From NCBI RefSeq assembly GCF_030813355.1, contig NZ_JAUSUD010000004.1, positions 1 to 64,000 of the forward strand: DNA of 64,000 nt, written 5' to 3'. A model generated the notes under the pieces. That model ran no database searches and was not told the DNA's origin. It worked only from the letters and a program-made list of their open reading frames with translations. Shown here piece after piece: positions 62,898 through 64,000 of the stretch. The position numbers were made by a program, and so were the translations under genes. Numbering within the stretch: the first letter of the stretch is position 1; every line of letters starts with the position of its first letter. Source of the DNA: Metabacillus malikii. GTDB lineage: Bacteria > Bacillota > Bacilli > Bacillales > Bacillaceae.

Positions 62898-63266
62898 ATG
62901 ATGAAAAAGGTTTGGATGATAAGCCTGCAATTCGTATTCATTCATTTATTCTTATTATGTGGATATGGAATAAAACAGATTATTGCGCTCCCACTGCCAG
63001 CCCCGATGATTGGTTTAGTTTTGCTATTCATTTGTTTACTAATAGGAATTGTTAAATTAGAGTGGGTTGAAAATGTGGGTAACTGGTTATTAGCAGAATT
63101 ACTATTGTTTTTTATCCCCTCAGCTGTAGGGATTATAAATTATCAAGATATTTTTAGCTTAATGGGCTTGGAATCAATATTTTTAATCGGACTAAGTACG
63201 TTTATTGTTATCGCTACGACAGCACTAACAGCTGAGTTCATTGATAAGAAAAAAGGAAGTGTGTAA
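62898..63266 (+). CDS. cidA: CidA/LrgA family holin-like protein
   Basis: About 122 residues with four membrane helices. The family motif LPAPMIGLVLLFICLL is at residue 35-50, and LLFFIPSAVGII follows. CidA-type proteins were described as holin-like effectors of murein hydrolase export; in Bacillus the homologue pairs with CidB. The ATG at 62898 (or 62901) follows AAGGAAGG. Upstream in-frame codons overlap the ribosome site and are not counted. Confidence 0.9.
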   Translation: MMKKVWMISLQFVFIHLFLLCGYGIKQIIALPLPAPMIGLVLLFICLLIGIVKLEWVENVGNWLLAELLLFFIPSAVGIINYQDIFSLMGLESIFLIGLSTFIVIATTALTAEFIDKKKGSV

Positions 63267-63267
63267 A

Positions 63268-63960
63268 ATGATTTTTGTATTTTATACATTTGTGACATAT
63301 ATCATTTATAAAGTAGTGAAACTCGGTTATAAAAAATGGTCTCTACCATTATTCAATCCATTACTTATTTGTCCAATTTTGATTATTTCATTAATACAAC
63401 TATTTCATATTCCGGCAGATCATTATTTAAATGGATCGAAAGCTATTACTCATATGCTAGGTCCAGCAACAGTAGCATTTGCAATCCCGATTTATAAACA
63501 TTTTCATTTAATAAAAAAATACCTTGGAACTATTATCGTTAGTATAACAACAGGTTCACTAGTAGCTATTGTTTCAACATTTATTTTATCGGTATTATTT
63601 AAATTAAATCCAGAGTTTATTACGAGTTTGTTACCTAGGTCGATTACAACCCCAATCGCAATTGAAGTATCCAAAGAAATTGGAGGTTTACCAACGTTAA
63701 CGACAATATTTGTCATATTGACTGGTGTAATTGGAGGCATTCTAGGTCCATTTGAAATCAAGTGGTTTAAAGTTAAATCTCCTATCGCTAAAGGTTTAGC
63801 TCTAGGAATGAGTGCTCATGGTGTCGGAACGTCAAAAGCAATGGAGTACGGAGATAGGGAAGGAACCTTTTCTACGATAGCAATGATTTTTGCTGCTTGG
63901 ATTACAATGGCTTGGGGTAGTTTGCTTATACCTTCCTTAATTCATTTGGTAGAAATATAA
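63268..63960 (+). CDS. cidB: CidB/LrgB family membrane protein
   Basis: About 230 residues with seven or so helices. Family blocks are LGPATVAFAIPIYKH near residue 62, LLPRSITTPIAIEVSKEIGG near 120, and GLALGMSAHGVGTSKAMEYG near 175. LrgB/CidB-type proteins transport pyruvate or take part in programmed lysis in relatives. The ATG at 63268 begins one base after the cidA stop. A terminator follows at the window edge. Confidence 0.92.
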   Translation: MIFVFYTFVTYIIYKVVKLGYKKWSLPLFNPLLICPILIISLIQLFHIPADHYLNGSKAITHMLGPATVAFAIPIYKHFHLIKKYLGTIIVSITTGSLVAIVSTFILSVLFKLNPEFITSLLPRSITTPIAIEVSKEIGGLPTLTTIFVILTGVIGGILGPFEIKWFKVKSPIAKGLALGMSAHGVGTSKAMEYGDREGTFSTIAMIFAAWITMAWGSLLIPSLIHLVEI

Positions 63961-63971
63961 TACAATGTAGC

Positions 63972-63999
63972 CAATTATCAAAATGATTTGATAATTGGA
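63972..63999 (+). terminator. cidAB terminator (at window end)
   Basis: CCAATTATCAAA and TTTGATAATTGG pair perfectly around a short loop; the downstream T-run lies outside the window. Confidence 0.7.
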
Positions 64000-64000
64000 C

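Overview
The window reads as chromosomal DNA of a low-GC, endospore-forming member of the Bacillaceae. Evidence is the set of spore genes (sspO, sspP, sspN, tlp, cotM-like, a ger germinant-receptor operon), strong GGAGG-type ribosome sites with many TTG/GTG starts, and a long stretch of gene order that I recall from the Bacillus subtilis citB-parC region. Species cannot be assigned from sequence alone.

Region 1 (1-15.5 kb) is conserved backbone: cotM-like, sspP, sspO, aconitase (citB/acnA), a TlpA-like thioredoxin, fbpB-like, sspN, tlp, yneP, yneQ, yneR, plsY, yneT, parE, parC. Two near-identical sigma-G promoters precede sspO and sspP, and a perfect ATAA-N7-TTAT dyad (CcpC-type) precedes aconitase. 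Region 2 (15.5-23 kb) holds small membrane proteins, a GbsR-type regulator divergent from an OpuA glycine-betaine ABC transporter, a voltage-sensor-type K+ channel and a XerS-type recombinase. Region 3 (23-31 kb) holds a four-gene germinant-receptor operon (B-A-C-D order) and a convergent MoxR/DUF58/DUF4129 operon. Region 4 (31-36.4 kb) is a YesN/YesM-type two-component system with an orphan sugar-type binding lipoprotein and no permease genes. Region 5 (36.5-37.1 kb) is an SRP RNA gene with a terminator and an unexplained structured element just upstream.

Region 6 (37.4-53.5 kb) is a nitrate/nitrite respiration block: narGHJI preceded in the same operon by a hemerythrin-like protein and two unknown small proteins; a NarK-type nitrate transporter carrying a C-terminal PAS domain; a CBS-GGDDF protein; a uroporphyrinogen methyltransferase (siroheme) and nirBD. 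Together these would import nitrate, reduce it to nitrite at the membrane, and reduce nitrite to ammonium in the cytoplasm with siroheme made locally. A TGTGA-N6-TCACA box lies at the distance expected for Fnr activation upstream of nirB.

Region 7 (53.5-64 kb) holds nagA, a DHA2 multidrug exporter, a SUV3-like RNA helicase, pyridoxal kinase, small unknown genes, and a LysR-cidA-cidB cluster. Recurrent non-coding structure includes at least five long-armed inverted repeats with 35-85 nt structured loops between genes, and four partial copies of a GC-rich Bacillaceae-type intergenic repeat. I saw no CRISPR array, tRNA, rRNA, transposase or prophage.
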